The notes beneath the pieces are model-generated. The model worked only from the letters and a program-made list of their open reading frames with translations. It ran no database searches and was not told where the DNA came from. From assembly GCA_965237875.1 (NCBI GenBank), contig CBDEGP010000001.1, positions 620,001 through 684,000 on the forward strand: a stretch of 64,000 bases of DNA, given 5' to 3'. How positions within the stretch are numbered: the first letter of the stretch is position 1; every line of letters starts with the position of its first letter. This document shows, piece by piece, positions 8,528 through 18,500 of the stretch. The position numbers and the translations under genes are program-made. Source of the DNA: DAOUJI01 sp965237875 (GTDB taxonomy: Bacteria; Chloroflexota; Dehalococcoidia; Lucifugimonadales; JAGWBF01).

Positions 8528-8883
8528 CTATGAAGGTTGGGTGTCGTCGTACGGCAGAGCGATGACCGCTCCCTGCTCATCCCGGTCGAAAGCCCGCAGG
8601 TCATCGCGGAAGCCCCGGAGAAGCGTCTCGATTTCGATTGTCGAGCAATTGCCGAGTCGAATCCAGACCACTTTCGGAGGATGCCCGTGGGCGAGGGCTC
8701 AACTCGGAGAAATCGGAATCCTTTGTCGCTACGGTGAAACCATGGTCTCTAGCGTAGGCCCAAATCCCAGCATCGTCGGATGATTTTAGTCCAACTTCCC
8801 TTACGTGCAGCGATTCAGGATAAACGTCCTTCAGAGCTTCCCTTTAGACCATGAGAGAGGTTCTGGTCGAACAGCAGTCTCAC
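8528..8883 (-). pseudogene. DUF5615 PIN-like toxin gene, broken by two frameshifts
   Basis: A GTG at 8883 sharing its G with the stop of the DUF433 gene opens a frame reading VRLLFDQNLSH, the standard start of DUF5615 PIN-like proteins. The frame is lost near 8838-8846, where one extra base fits. It resumes as EALKDVYPESLHVREVGLKS and continues through DHGFTVATKDSDFSEL. It is lost again near 8695-8699 (one extra base) and resumes as HPPKVVWIRLGNCST to the TAG at 8528. All three blocks are collinear and together cover a whole DUF5615 protein of about 115 aa. So the toxin partner of the DUF433 antitoxin is inactive here, unless these are assembly errors. Confidence 0.82.
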
Positions 8884-9116
8884 TAGGAGGGAGGCAGCGA
8901 CACCAACCGCCGCTCCCGGTCGGCGGCGAAAGACAGACAGGCGCGGATGTCTTCTCGGGTCAGGTCAGGAAAATCGGACAGGATTTCGTCCTCTGACATG
9001 CCGGAGGCCAGGTACTCCAAAACGTCATACACCGTAATTCTCATTCCCCGAATGCAGGGCTTCCCCCCGCGTTTACCCGGCTCGGTGGTGATTATCTTGG
9101 TGTAGTCTTTCGGCAT
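8883..9116 (-). CDS. DUF433 family antitoxin-like protein
   Basis: A 77-residue DUF433 protein. The hallmark GKPCIRGMRITVYDVLEYLA (residues 18-37) and the following SEDEILSDFPDLTREDIRACL helix-turn-helix-like segment are both present, at the usual family length. DUF433 genes commonly precede DUF5615 PIN-like genes as antitoxin-toxin pairs, and that is the arrangement here: its TAG overlaps the GTG of the toxin gene. The toxin is frameshifted, so this antitoxin may be an orphan. A palindrome overlapping its probable -10 lies upstream and could allow autorepression. Confidence 0.85.
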   Translation of the reverse strand: MPKDYTKIITTEPGKRGGKPCIRGMRITVYDVLEYLASGMSEDEILSDFPDLTREDIRACLSFAADRERRLVSLPPS

Positions 9117-9142
9117 GACTCACATCCTGGAATGTTGAAGAC

Positions 9143-9159
9143 AGTGTACCACATGGTAC
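9143..9159 (-). promoter_or_regulatory. Palindromic candidate operator over the -10 of the DUF433 gene
   Basis: GTACCACATGGTAC at 9146-9159 is an inverted repeat (6-bp arms, 2-bp centre). It overlaps a minus-strand TACACT (-10-like) at 9148-9143, about 27 nt before the DUF433 ATG. Autoregulatory palindromes at this position are usual for toxin-antitoxin modules. No good -35 was found. Confidence 0.4.
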
Positions 9160-9201
9160 GAGTTCGGCCCTGTCTTAGTCTCAAGCAACCCTTCCAGAAG
9201 G

Positions 9202-10206
9202 TCAGTAGAGGTGGCAGGAGACGAAGTGGCCGGGCGCCGCCTCCTGAAACTCCGGCTCTTCCTGGGAGCATCGCTCCATGACCCAGGGGCAACGGGGGTT
9301 GAAGTTGCAGCCAAGGGGCGGGTTCAAGGGGGACGGCACCTCTCCCGTAAGGATGATCTCGTCGCGATCAATGTCGGGATGGGAAGGCAGCGCCGCGGAC
9401 AGGAGGGCCTTGGTGTAAGGATGAAGCGGGTTGTCGAACAGTTCCCTGCTCCCGGCGAACTCCACCACCTTGCCAAGGTACATCACGGCCACCGAGTGGC
9501 ACATATACCTGACCGTCGCCAGGTTGTGGGCAATGAGTAGATAACTGACGTTGTACTCATCCTGGAGGTCTTTGAGCAGGTTCATGATCTGGGCGCGAAT
9601 GGACACGTCCAGGGCTGAAACCGGCTCGTCCAATACTATGACCTGGGGGTTGACCGACAACGCTCGGGCTATGGCGAGCCGCTGCCTCTGGCCACCGCTG
9701 AATTCATGGGGATACAGATTGGCGTGGTACGGGTTTAGCCCGACGTCCATGAGGAGCCTATCAACCATGTCCCTCGCCTCGCCGCGCGACAACCGCGAGT
9801 TGATTACGACAGGCTCGACTATGATGTCTCTCACCCGCATCCTGGGATTCAGCGAGCTCCAAGGGTCCTGGAACACGGCCTGGACGGAGCTGCGGTACTC
9901 TTTACGCTGGGAGGAGTTGGCTCGGAAGATGTCCTGACCCTGGAAGAGGACTGTGCCGTCAGTGGGCCGCTCCAGCATCAACAGCATCTTGGCCGTCGTG
10001 GTCTTCCCGCACCCCGACTCTCCAACCAGCCCGAGAGTCTCACCCTCCTGCAGCTCGAAGGACACTCCGTCGACAGCCTTGATCGACCCTGTCACCTTGG
10101 AGAAGAGCAGGCCCTTGGTGACGGGGAAATGTTTCTTCAGGCTTTGCGCCTCAAGCAGGACTCGGGTGGCGCCGCCGTCCGGTTGACGCGCCTGCTCGGA
10201 AGTCAC
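9202..10206 (-). CDS. Peptide-type ABC transporter ATPase (OppF/DppF-like)
   Basis: Second ATPase of the dipeptide/oligopeptide (or nickel) importer. An open frame extends to 10314, but the likely start is GTG 10206, which overlaps the upstream gene's TGA (GTGA). That gives 334 aa, the OppF length. Walker A is GESGCGKTTTAK, the ABC signature SGGQRQRLAIARAL and Walker B VIVLDEPVSALD. The C-terminal oligopeptide-transporter extension carries cysteines in CNFNPRCPWVMERC, typical of OppD/F proteins and in some members binding an iron-sulphur cluster. Last gene of the five-gene minus-strand operon beginning at 15241. Confidence 0.93.
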   Translation of the reverse strand: MTSEQARQPDGGATRVLLEAQSLKKHFPVTKGLLFSKVTGSIKAVDGVSFELQEGETLGLVGESGCGKTTTAKMLLMLERPTDGTVLFQGQDIFRANSSQRKEYRSSVQAVFQDPWSSLNPRMRVRDIIVEPVVINSRLSRGEARDMVDRLLMDVGLNPYHANLYPHEFSGGQRQRLAIARALSVNPQVIVLDEPVSALDVSIRAQIMNLLKDLQDEYNVSYLLIAHNLATVRYMCHSVAVMYLGKVVEFAGSRELFDNPLHPYTKALLSAALPSHPDIDRDEIILTGEVPSPLNPPLGCNFNPRCPWVMERCSQEEPEFQEAAPGHFVSCHLY

Positions 10207-11180
10207 TCCAGTCTCCAGCAACTGGCGGAGTGGCCGTCCGCCACCTGTGTCTCCGGAGGATACTCCTCGCTGCAACGTTCCATGACATAGTGACAACGCG
10301 GCGCGAAGGGGCAACCTGTGAGCTGCTCATGGAGGGCGGGCGGCTGACCCTCGATGGACGTGAGCCGGTCCACGTCGCCCGCCATTTTGGGCACGGAGTT
10401 CAGGAGGGCCTCGGTGTAGGGATGGGAGGGCGTGTTGAAGATGCTCCGGACGTCCCCAGTCTCCACGATCCTACCGGCGTACATTACCGCCACCCGGTCG
10501 CACATCTTAGCCACTATACCGAAGTCATGGGTGATGAAGATGATCGCCAGGTCCGACTCTTGCTGGATATCCTTCAACAGCTTGAGGTATTGGGCCTGAA
10601 TGGTGGCGTCGAGAGAGGTCGTCGGCTCGTCGGCGATGAGCACGAGGGGCTGGCAAGATATGCCGATGGCTCCGACGACGCGCTGCCGCATTCCCCCGCT
10701 CATCTGGTGGGGGTAGTCCCTCACACGCACTTCAGCCGCCGGTATTCTTACTTTCTTCAAGACATCCACGGCCTTCTCGAATACGCTTCTTCTGGGGATG
10801 TCCTGGTGGATGCTGATGGTCTCCCTGACCTGGTTTCCTATGGTGAAAACGGGGTTCAGGGAGGTCATGGGGTCCTGAAGAATGATGCCGATTTTGCTGC
10901 CCCGGACCCTGCTCATCTCCCGCTCTGACAGTTCGAGCAGGTCCTGGCCGTCCAGAATCACCTTGCCGCCCACGATGCGGCCCGGAGGAGACGGCACAAG
11001 CCGCATCAATGAATTCACCGTGACCGATTTGCCGGAGCCCGACTCTCCCACCACACCCAAAGTCTCGCCTGCCCGTAGATTAAAGCTGACGCCGTCCACC
11101 GCTTTGACTGTGCCCCAGCGGGTCTGGAAATGGGTGCGAAGGTCTTGCACCTCCAGCACTACGTCGTCGTTGGCGTTCAC
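10203..11180 (-). CDS. Peptide-type ABC transporter ATPase (OppD/DppD-like)
   Basis: First ATPase of the peptide/nickel-type importer, 325 aa, starting at GTG 11180 with an AGAGAG ribosome site. Walker A GESGSGKSVTVNSL, signature SGGMRQRVVGAIG and Walker B LIADEPTTSLDATIQ are all intact. The C-terminal cysteine-containing extension (CPFAPRCHYVMERC) is characteristic of OppD. It starts 21 bp after the permease at 11202 ends and overlaps the next ATPase by 4 bp. OppD-OppF forms the heterodimeric engine of the importer on the cytoplasmic face. Confidence 0.93.
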   Translation of the reverse strand: MNANDDVVLEVQDLRTHFQTRWGTVKAVDGVSFNLRAGETLGVVGESGSGKSVTVNSLMRLVPSPPGRIVGGKVILDGQDLLELSEREMSRVRGSKIGIILQDPMTSLNPVFTIGNQVRETISIHQDIPRRSVFEKAVDVLKKVRIPAAEVRVRDYPHQMSGGMRQRVVGAIGISCQPLVLIADEPTTSLDATIQAQYLKLLKDIQQESDLAIIFITHDFGIVAKMCDRVAVMYAGRIVETGDVRSIFNTPSHPYTEALLNSVPKMAGDVDRLTSIEGQPPALHEQLTGCPFAPRCHYVMERCSEEYPPETQVADGHSASCWRLE

Positions 11181-11201
11181 TATAAACTCTCTATGGTCCG
11201 G

Positions 11202-12236
11202 CTACTCTCGTTGTCTAAGCCTTGGGTCTAATGTGTCCCTCAGCCAATCGCCAAAAAGATTGAGGGACATAACCGTAACCAGGATGGCCAGTCCTGGGAT
11301 TGTGGAAACCCACCAGTGTTCGGCCAGCAAGTCCCTGCCGCCGGCCACCATGGACCCCCATGCGGGTGTGGGGGACGGGACTCCGGCGCCCAGATAGCTC
11401 AGGCCCGACTCCAACAGTATGGTTATTCCCACCTGAAGCGTGGCCACCACTATCAGAGTATTGGTTACGCCCGGGAAAAGGTGTTTGAAGAGAATCCTTG
11501 GAGTGGACGCTCCAGCCACCCGCGCCAGGGCCACGTAGTCCAGCGTCTTAAGCTGTAGCACCTCTCCTCGTATCTGCCGGGCGAAGCGCGGCCAGATCCA
11601 TATAGCCAGCACTATCAGAAGAATGTTGAACGTATGGCCCAGAGCCACCACCATCACCAGGGCCACAAGGATAATGGGTATGGCCAACTCGATGTCCACC
11701 AGGCGCATTATCAGTTCGTCCACCCAGCCTCCGTACCAGCCCGCCAGCAGACCAAGTGTGACTCCTGCCGTGCCCCCGGTCGCCAACGCTACTCCCGCCA
11801 CTATTAACGAAATGCGGGCCCCGTAGATCATACGGGTCAGTATATCCCGTCCCAGATGGTCCGTCCCCAGCAGGTACTTGTTTGTTCCTCCCTCCCGCGT
11901 CACTTCTTCAATCTCGTCGCCTACTTTGGCGTCCGGGTCGTACCTTTGGGCTCTGAAGAGCGATATCTGTACGTGCTCCAACTCTGGGTCAATTGTCTCG
12001 ACCACGGTCTTGACCCTGTTTTCATCCCCCACCCAAGCCGGCGGCTGCAATCTTTCTTTGATGCTGGTCCGCTCCGGGTGATGGGGTGAAATCCAAGGCG
12101 CCAGTATGCCCGTGACCACCACAAGGGAAAGGACCGACGCCGGGAAGATGGGCAGCCGCTTCAACGTGCGCGCCAGCCTGAACAAGCGGACTCTCACCGG
12201 CTGACGTGGAGCAATGGCTATGGAGGCGTCGGCCAT
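11202..12236 (-). CDS. Peptide-type ABC transporter permease (OppC/DppC-like)
   Basis: Inner-membrane permease, 344 aa. The N-terminal cytoplasmic stretch and first membrane helix (VLSLVVVTGILAPWI) are followed by a roughly 80-residue periplasmic insertion, longer than usual for OppC. Then comes LLGTDHLGRDILTRMIYGARISL, the standard OppC entry into the BPD_transp_1 domain. The EAA-type coupling loop (DYVALARVAGASTPRILFKH) lies near residue 245. The gene follows oppB after 20 bp. Substrate cannot be told from the permease alone. Confidence 0.92.
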   Translation of the reverse strand: MADASIAIAPRQPVRVRLFRLARTLKRLPIFPASVLSLVVVTGILAPWISPHHPERTSIKERLQPPAWVGDENRVKTVVETIDPELEHVQISLFRAQRYDPDAKVGDEIEEVTREGGTNKYLLGTDHLGRDILTRMIYGARISLIVAGVALATGGTAGVTLGLLAGWYGGWVDELIMRLVDIELAIPIILVALVMVVALGHTFNILLIVLAIWIWPRFARQIRGEVLQLKTLDYVALARVAGASTPRILFKHLFPGVTNTLIVVATLQVGITILLESGLSYLGAGVPSPTPAWGSMVAGGRDLLAEHWWVSTIPGLAILVTVMSLNLFGDWLRDTLDPRLRQRE

Positions 12237-12256
12237 CCGGCGGTCCCTCTTATTCT

Positions 12257-13180
12257 TTACCCGTACCGAATTCGCGGGTCAACATAGGCATATAGCACGT
12301 CCACGAGGAAGGAAGCGATTACATACATCAGGGTGAAAACGATGACGATCCCCTGAAGGAGCCCGAAGTCCAAGCCGTTCATGGCGCGTACGGCCAGCTG
12401 GCCGAGGCCAGGCCATGCGAAAACCGTCTCCGCTATAAGAGAGCCGGTCACCAGGCTCCCCATGGTGACGCCGGCGAAGGTGAGGGGCGGGATGAGAGAG
12501 TTTCGCAGGGCGTGTTTCCATATGATCATCCTGCTGGAAACTCCCTTGGCCCGCGCCAGCTTGATGTATTCCGAGTCCAGCACGTCCAGCATGGCCGAGC
12601 GCACGAGGCGCATGTTGGCGGCCACGAACAGCCAGCCGAGGGTGATGGTGGGAAGTATGATGCCTGTTGGTTCGTGCCGCCCATAGGGGGGAAGCCAGCC
12701 CAGCTGCACTGCGAAGAAGAAGATGCCCATGATGCCCAACCAAAATGGAGGGGCCGCCTGGCCAATCAGGGCAATCACTTTACCAATCTGGTCGACAATG
12801 CTGCCCCGCCATACCGCCGAGATGATGCCCATGGGGATCCCGACTACTAGAGCAAACGCAAATGCGGAGGCCCCCAGCATCAACGTCGCGGGCAGGCGCT
12901 CGATGATCACATCCCCCACTGGGCGGCGCTCCCTTATGGACTCTCCCAGATTTCCCGTCGCCAGGTTCTTGAGGAATATCCCGTACTGGTGGACGGGGTG
13001 CTTGTCCAATCCCAGAAGGCTTCTCATGTGGTCGACGTCCGCCTGGGTGACGTCTTCGGGACTTCCAAGATAAAGATAAGTCGGGTCCCCGACAGCCCTG
13101 CTCATGGCAAAGATTATTATCGACACCGCCAGCAGGGTGAGGATTGAGACTATGAACCGGCGTACTAAGAACCTCTGCAT
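12257..13180 (-). CDS. Peptide-type ABC transporter permease (OppB/DppB-like)
   Basis: Inner-membrane permease, 307 aa, with six predicted membrane segments. The OppB N-terminus (RRFIVSILTLLAVSIIIFAM), the conserved periplasmic loop ending in TGNLGESIRERRPV, and the EAA loop SEYIKLARAKGVSSRMIIWK near residue 215 are all present. It ends in the family-typical YVDPRIRYG. It lies 222 bp downstream of the binding-protein gene, with a strong inverted repeat in the gap that may separate high lipoprotein from low permease expression. Confidence 0.93.
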   Translation of the reverse strand: MQRFLVRRFIVSILTLLAVSIIIFAMSRAVGDPTYLYLGSPEDVTQADVDHMRSLLGLDKHPVHQYGIFLKNLATGNLGESIRERRPVGDVIIERLPATLMLGASAFAFALVVGIPMGIISAVWRGSIVDQIGKVIALIGQAAPPFWLGIMGIFFFAVQLGWLPPYGRHEPTGIILPTITLGWLFVAANMRLVRSAMLDVLDSEYIKLARAKGVSSRMIIWKHALRNSLIPPLTFAGVTMGSLVTGSLIAETVFAWPGLGQLAVRAMNGLDFGLLQGIVIVFTLMYVIASFLVDVLYAYVDPRIRYG

Positions 13181-13298
13181 GCTATGGAGCCACCGTCTGG
13201 AGGACCCTCAGGTCGAATGACACGGAAAAGTGCGATAAACCTGTGCTTCCCTTACCCTGTACACCTTGGCGCTTTGCCTTGGCGATTTGATAGATGCA

Positions 13299-13332
13299 GG
13301 CCCTAGACCTCCGATGGAAGATGTCTAGGGCC
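13299..13332 (-). repeat. Intra-operon stem-loop between binding-protein and permease genes
   Basis: GGCCCTAGAC (13299-13308) and GTCTAGGGCC (13323-13332) are perfect 10-bp inverted arms around a 14-nt loop. No T-run follows on either strand, so it is not a normal intrinsic terminator. In binding-protein-dependent transporter operons, such stem-loops usually protect the 3' end of the upstream mRNA so that the binding protein is made in excess; that role is inferred. Confidence 0.6.
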
Positions 13333-13402
13333 CAATCCCTTCTTGCTCCGTCAAGTTTAACCGTAGGCCGGAGGAATCCCGATTTCTGATTCCCAGGGTC
13401 TC

Positions 13403-15241
13403 CTACTTCCGATGAGGTATCCATTCGACGCCGCTGATGTTTCTGGCGTCCCCGCGGCTCAAATTGTCCAGCCAACTGTCTATTCGCGGACCTATGGGCC
13501 ATACCATGTTCACGGCGTAGATGTCGAAGGCCAACGAATTGTCGAAAATGAATTGCTCGATTTTTCTCGAGGTTTCAAGACGCTTGTCGTAATCGAAGGA
13601 CTTCAGGGTTTCTGTGGCCAGCTCTTCGAGATACGGGTGGTTCATGCCTCTGCTCCAGGTATGGCCTGGCGCATAGGCGCCGTACCCTATTGTCGGGTCA
13701 GGAACGAGTGATCCACCTCGGCAGTGCACCCTCTTGGAGGAGCGTCCAAACTCACCCTCGACCAATTGGGAGAAGGGGATGTGGACGAAATTCACGTTGA
13801 GGCCGATGTCCCGCCACATCTGGGAGACGGCTTCGCAGGCCGCCTCCTCACCGACTACTCCTCGGACCGCGGTGACCATGTCAAACTGGCGTCCATCGTA
13901 ATTGGCTTCTTTTAACAGCTCCCGGGCCCGGTCTGGGTCGTAGTCAACTTTCATACCATCCGGCAATAGGTTCAAAGAGCCTGCCCAGCCTCCAATCCAC
14001 GAGGCGGTCCCTTCCCCCTTCAGTATGCTGCCCACGATGCCTTCCCTGTCGATGGCCATGGTCATGGCGAGCCGAATCTTGGCGACTCGCTTCCACTCGT
14101 CCGATTCGGGGTCCGGGTCGGCTGAGACGTAGGGAAGGGTTTCCGGGTCGTAGCCGGGCCACTGGTCGGGCGTGCCCAGCTTGTCGTAGTGGCTGCCATA
14201 CAGGCTGATGTACTCGTAGGTGGCGCCTTCCTGGCGCATCAGCTTGGCCCCCTGCACCTTCTCAACGGCCGGGATGGAGTCCAGGCTCATGTAGAAAGTG
14301 TCCAGGTTGCCCGTCTGGAACCCGGCGACGCGAGCTGACTCTTCCGGTATCTCCCACCATATAGTCTCCGCAAAGAAGGGAGTCTTGCGCCAGTGGTCTT
14401 GAATGGCTTCAAATCTGAAGACGCCCGGCTCCTCCGAGATGAAGTCGTTGGGGCCTGTGCCGGCGCCGTTGGTGTTGACGGCGTCTTCGCCGTCAGTGTC
14501 GTTCTGATTTTTGCTCATGACCCAGAAACCTGCGCCGCCGGGCACCCCGATGCGGCGTAGAGTGTCCACTTTGGGCACGCCGGTGTTGTGCTGTATGGTG
14601 TAATCGTCGATGGCTTTCATCGGCCCGGCTTCATTCAGGAAATAGGCCTTAAGCGTCTTGCCGATGCCGTGGAGCGAGTCTTCCCTACCAGCCTGCTCCA
14701 GCGAGTAAATGACGTCCTGGGCGGTGAATTCGCCGTGTCCGTCGTGGAATTGGACTCCTTTTCGGAGGGTGTAGGTCCATGTCTGGTTGTCGGCGGCGAC
14801 GCTCCATTCGGTGGCCAGCATGGGAGAGTATTGTCCGTCGGCGTCGATTTCTATGAGTCCCTCGCCGAATCCTGAAGTCAGGATTGAGGTCAGAGGGTAG
14901 CCTGCCAGGGCGGGATGCGCCCTGAAGGGCCCCAGCTCTTTGAAGCCGATGTTAAGGGTTCCCTCGGGGCCTGACATTGCAGGCGGCGGCGTGTCAGTGG
15001 GTCGCGGCGCAGCGGTGGCGGTTGGCGCCCGAGTCGCCGGAGCGGCGGTGGCCTGGGCGGCCGGCGTGTTGGTGGCTTCCATCATCGCCGTGGGCGCCGG
15101 TGTCTCGGTGGGTTGGGGAGCCTGTGTACTGGTGGGAACAGGCGTTGGGTCATCCCCTCCGCAGGCGGCTCCGACAACGAGTCCGATGGCAAGCAGAAGA
15201 GCAATGATATAGCCGGGGGCTGCGATGGTAGACCGTACCAT
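13403..15241 (-). CDS. ABC transporter solute-binding lipoprotein, family 5 (peptide/nickel)
   Basis: Extracytoplasmic substrate-binding protein of the operon, 612 aa. It starts at ATG 15241 behind a GGAGGAA ribosome site. A lipoprotein signal peptide ends in VVGAAC with the acylated Cys at residue 27. A long Thr/Pro/Ala-rich linker (about residues 30-88) follows, as is common for Chloroflexota lipoproteins. The SBP_bac_5 domain follows, with WTYTLRKGVQFHDGHGEFTAQDVIYSLE near residue 170 as its signature. First gene of the operon with oppB, C, D and F. The substrate is probably an oligopeptide, but this is not provable from sequence. Confidence 0.93.
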   Translation of the reverse strand: MVRSTIAAPGYIIALLLAIGLVVGAACGGDDPTPVPTSTQAPQPTETPAPTAMMEATNTPAAQATAAPATRAPTATAAPRPTDTPPPAMSGPEGTLNIGFKELGPFRAHPALAGYPLTSILTSGFGEGLIEIDADGQYSPMLATEWSVAADNQTWTYTLRKGVQFHDGHGEFTAQDVIYSLEQAGREDSLHGIGKTLKAYFLNEAGPMKAIDDYTIQHNTGVPKVDTLRRIGVPGGAGFWVMSKNQNDTDGEDAVNTNGAGTGPNDFISEEPGVFRFEAIQDHWRKTPFFAETIWWEIPEESARVAGFQTGNLDTFYMSLDSIPAVEKVQGAKLMRQEGATYEYISLYGSHYDKLGTPDQWPGYDPETLPYVSADPDPESDEWKRVAKIRLAMTMAIDREGIVGSILKGEGTASWIGGWAGSLNLLPDGMKVDYDPDRARELLKEANYDGRQFDMVTAVRGVVGEEAACEAVSQMWRDIGLNVNFVHIPFSQLVEGEFGRSSKRVHCRGGSLVPDPTIGYGAYAPGHTWSRGMNHPYLEELATETLKSFDYDKRLETSRKIEQFIFDNSLAFDIYAVNMVWPIGPRIDSWLDNLSRGDARNISGVEWIPHRK

Positions 15242-15551
15242 GGTGATTCCTCCTTCTTGGCAACATGGGTGATGTCTACTCCTGGAAGCGAATCACCAAA
15301 TCTCGGAGAGTCCAGCGCGGGTCGGGAAGTTCTGGTGAAGAAGGTATGCCAACGGTCCCAGGGCCTAGATAAACCGGGACTGCGGCATAATCATAATAAT
15401 TGGCGTAAGGACGCTAACATACGACTCGAAGTATTGTCAAACGACTGTACTCGTTCGGTCCATCGTGTACACGTCGCCTCTTTTCGTTTGAAGGAGCGTC
15501 AGTATGCGGCGGGTTGTGGGGCCTCATGGAGCACATTGGACAGGGTTGCCC
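15242..15551. other. Intergenic region upstream of the binding-protein operon
   Basis: 310 bp without a supported gene between the minus-strand binding-protein start and the end of the minus-strand restriction-methyltransferase. It should hold the operon promoter. A minus-strand TTGACA is at 15440-15435, but the hexamer 17 bp later (TTAGCG) is a poor -10, so no promoter is called. No terminator for the upstream gene is evident. Confidence 0.5.
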
Positions 15552-18500
15552 CTACCCGCCTCCGCCCCGCAGCAAACGGCCCACGCCCGCTTCCACGGCC
15601 CGGCCCTCCGCTGAGGCCCGGAGCCACTTGCGGAGTTCGCGGCGGGCTATGGTTACGGTGAGGTCGGGGCCGCGCTCCTGGCGGAGTTGGGTTAGTTGGT
15701 GGGCGGCGCCCTCGGCGGCGGCTTGGCCGGCCTGGGCTATGGCGGCGTGCTGGCGGTTGCGCCCGTTGAAGGCAGGGATGGGTAGCTTCCACAGGTGCTT
15801 GTGCAAGTCTCGTGCTCCGAACAGGCCCTTGGGCATGAGTGGAGTCACGGCTGCCCATAACGCATCACTGTTGATGATGGCGAGCAGATAGTAGGTTTCT
15901 TCTAGATCTTTGCAGGCAATCCAGTACAGCTTGGTGTCAACAATAGCGTCATATTGAATCCTAGCTGCGGTGGGCTCGCCGTTTCCTGTATAGACTATTC
16001 GAATAGTGCGTTCACCGGGATCACTTTGCCATTCTAACTGCGCCGATAGTTTGTGAATGTAGTCCAACTGACCCAATAGGTTAAGTCGGTTTGCGGGTGC
16101 TTTGTTCTCTTCCCAAAAATGGCTGATAGCTTGCCATCGATCCCTCATCCGACGCTCCAGACCGCTGAGCCGTATGCCGCCTGTTCCTTTCGTGTCGGCA
16201 CGGAGTTGGGAATCGCCTCGTTTCACGGGGAGCACAGCTTTTAGCGGCTCCAGGGTTGCGTATGGGACTACCGTTTCTCCAAGGTGGACGTCGAAGACGT
16301 GGGCCTTCTCGATGGTCTGGTCCGTGATTGCGGTAAGGTCGAGGCTGCGCCACGGCTCTTTGTCTTGCGAGCCACGGCGAGGGTTTACTGTGATGGTCTG
16401 CCCTGCCTGAACGATGGCGGTGTTTTCCGTCTCATTTACGAAGAACAGACAGCGAGGAACTACCGATGCTCCTTGTCTGGAATATCCCGCATAGGGAGAC
16501 TCCCCGCTCAACGAGGTGTCGGTTATGGGAACGGACTCCCGCCGCACGTCGTCCCCACCGGCCTTGCCCAGCCAGCGTTCCACGCTTCCCGCCAGGGGCA
16601 GCGCCTTTTGGGCCGCTCCCAGTCGCTTGGCGAAAACCACCGACGCAGGGACAGGGAAGAAGGTGTTGGGTTCCAGCCGCTCCAGGTCCCAGGCCGCCTT
16701 GACGCCGAGGTCCACCGACAGGGTTTGGAGACCTCGACGCGTGGACCAGGCGCCGGTGCGCCACCTGGCGTACTGGCCCGTCTGCAGGGCGCTGTGGGGC
16801 ATTACCATCCCGATGAGGCCGCCGTCCTTCAGGTACAGGGCGACACAACGGCTGAAGAACAACCCGGCCACGTCCTGGTGGGTGGCGTAGCGGCCTCCCT
16901 GCCATATTCCGTAGGTCTCCTTGCTCTGCCGCTCCAGTTCGGTGCGCAGGATGTCGATGGTCTGGTTGTAGTTAATCCAGGGCGGGTTGCCGACGATTAC
17001 GTCCATCTTTTTCAATGCCAGGGTGACCGGGCGCACCAGGTTGCGGGTGTAGTAGGCCCAAATGTGGTCTCGGCCCTCGTCGTGGAGCGTCTTCAAGACA
17101 GAGATGGTGTTTTCGAGCACCCCGCGCTCGCCGTCGTCAGTGATGTTGTGGGCGTCCAGGGCAAAGTAGGGGTCTTCTTCGTGCTCTATGGCCTCGGCCA
17201 CGTCGCCCATAAAAGAGTCGAAGTGTTCGGCCCGCTTTATCAGGCTCATGGGAAAGATTAGTTGAGGCGCCTTGATTCCCTCGCCAAAGGCAGCGGTCGT
17301 CGGCTTTTCCTCCCTCTGGGGGTCCACCTCGATCGTGACTTCATTGCCAGCGAACATGTCTCCGGTGCGAAACCGCAGCTGCAATGCGTCTCCCAGGTAT
17401 ATGGGGACTGTGACGTTGGAGGTGACGCCGTGGTCGAACTCGCCCTGTATGACTGAACGGGAAGCGAGGACCCAAGCAGCCCTGGCCAGGTGCACCGCCA
17501 CCGGGTGGACGTCGATGCCTGCGATGGACATGCGCAGCCATTCCAGTTTCTCCTTGGGGTTGAGTCTAGGGTTTTGGTCTGCGGCTTCTATGAAGTGGGC
17601 AACGGCCTCTGCGACAAAGGTCCCGGAGCCGCAGGCTGGGTCGAGCACCGACTGGTCCAGCGGGTCGGTGACCAGTTCCCGTACGATGGCCTTTGCTAAC
17701 CATGCTGGGGTGTAATACTCGCCCAAGGTGCGCCGCTCTTCCGGGGGGATGACCGTCTCGTAAAGGATGGCGGCGATGTCGGTGGGGGCTTCTCGCCAGT
17801 CGAACTTGGCGACGTGGCGGGCGACGGTCTTGAGGAGAGGCAGTCTGCCTACCTCCGTAGGCCAGGCGAAGAAGTCTGACTCCACCACTCCCTGCAAACC
17901 TGTCTTGCGGCGAAATTCACGTCCTAAGAGGAGGTCTGCAGGGTCCGTCTCGGCCAACTGGCGTATGTCCAAGCCGAAAGACGCCTGCACCACCATGCCA
18001 ATGACGGCGGTCAGGTATGTGTGGCGAACGAACAGGTCGTCCATCTCCTCGGTCGTGTCGGCGACTTCACCCAGCGCGGTGCGTAGCAGGTCGTGCCACA
18101 GTCGTCGCTTCACCTTGATGGTCTCGTGGTCCGCGTAGTCCCGGTACATGGCGGCGAGTGCGTCGATGTCCCGTTGGTATTGGGGGCTGTTGGGTCCGAA
18201 GTGGGACTCGACGGCGGAGCGGTCGGGCGGTATGTTTTCCAAGGATACCAGGGCCTCATCCCGCAGCCACTCGTAGAGGAGGAGCCAGCGGTCCGGGTCT
18301 TCCAGGGTGAAAGCGTAGGGCCGGACTGTCTTGACCTGCCCTGCGCCGGGCCAGCGCAGCAGCCAGTGTTTGCCGTCGGTGAGTATGCCCATGCGGACGC
18401 CCTTGCCGTCGGACTGGGACGCGGCCAGGTAGTCGTCCAACTGCTCGACCCAGCGCGGGTCTGGGTTGATTCCGTTCCCGACGCGGCGCTTCATCTCGAT

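Noticed and set aside
15400..15445. Promoter for the peptide transporter operon
   Set aside because: A consensus TTGACA is present, but the hexamer at correct spacing (TTAGCG) is too poor to support a call.
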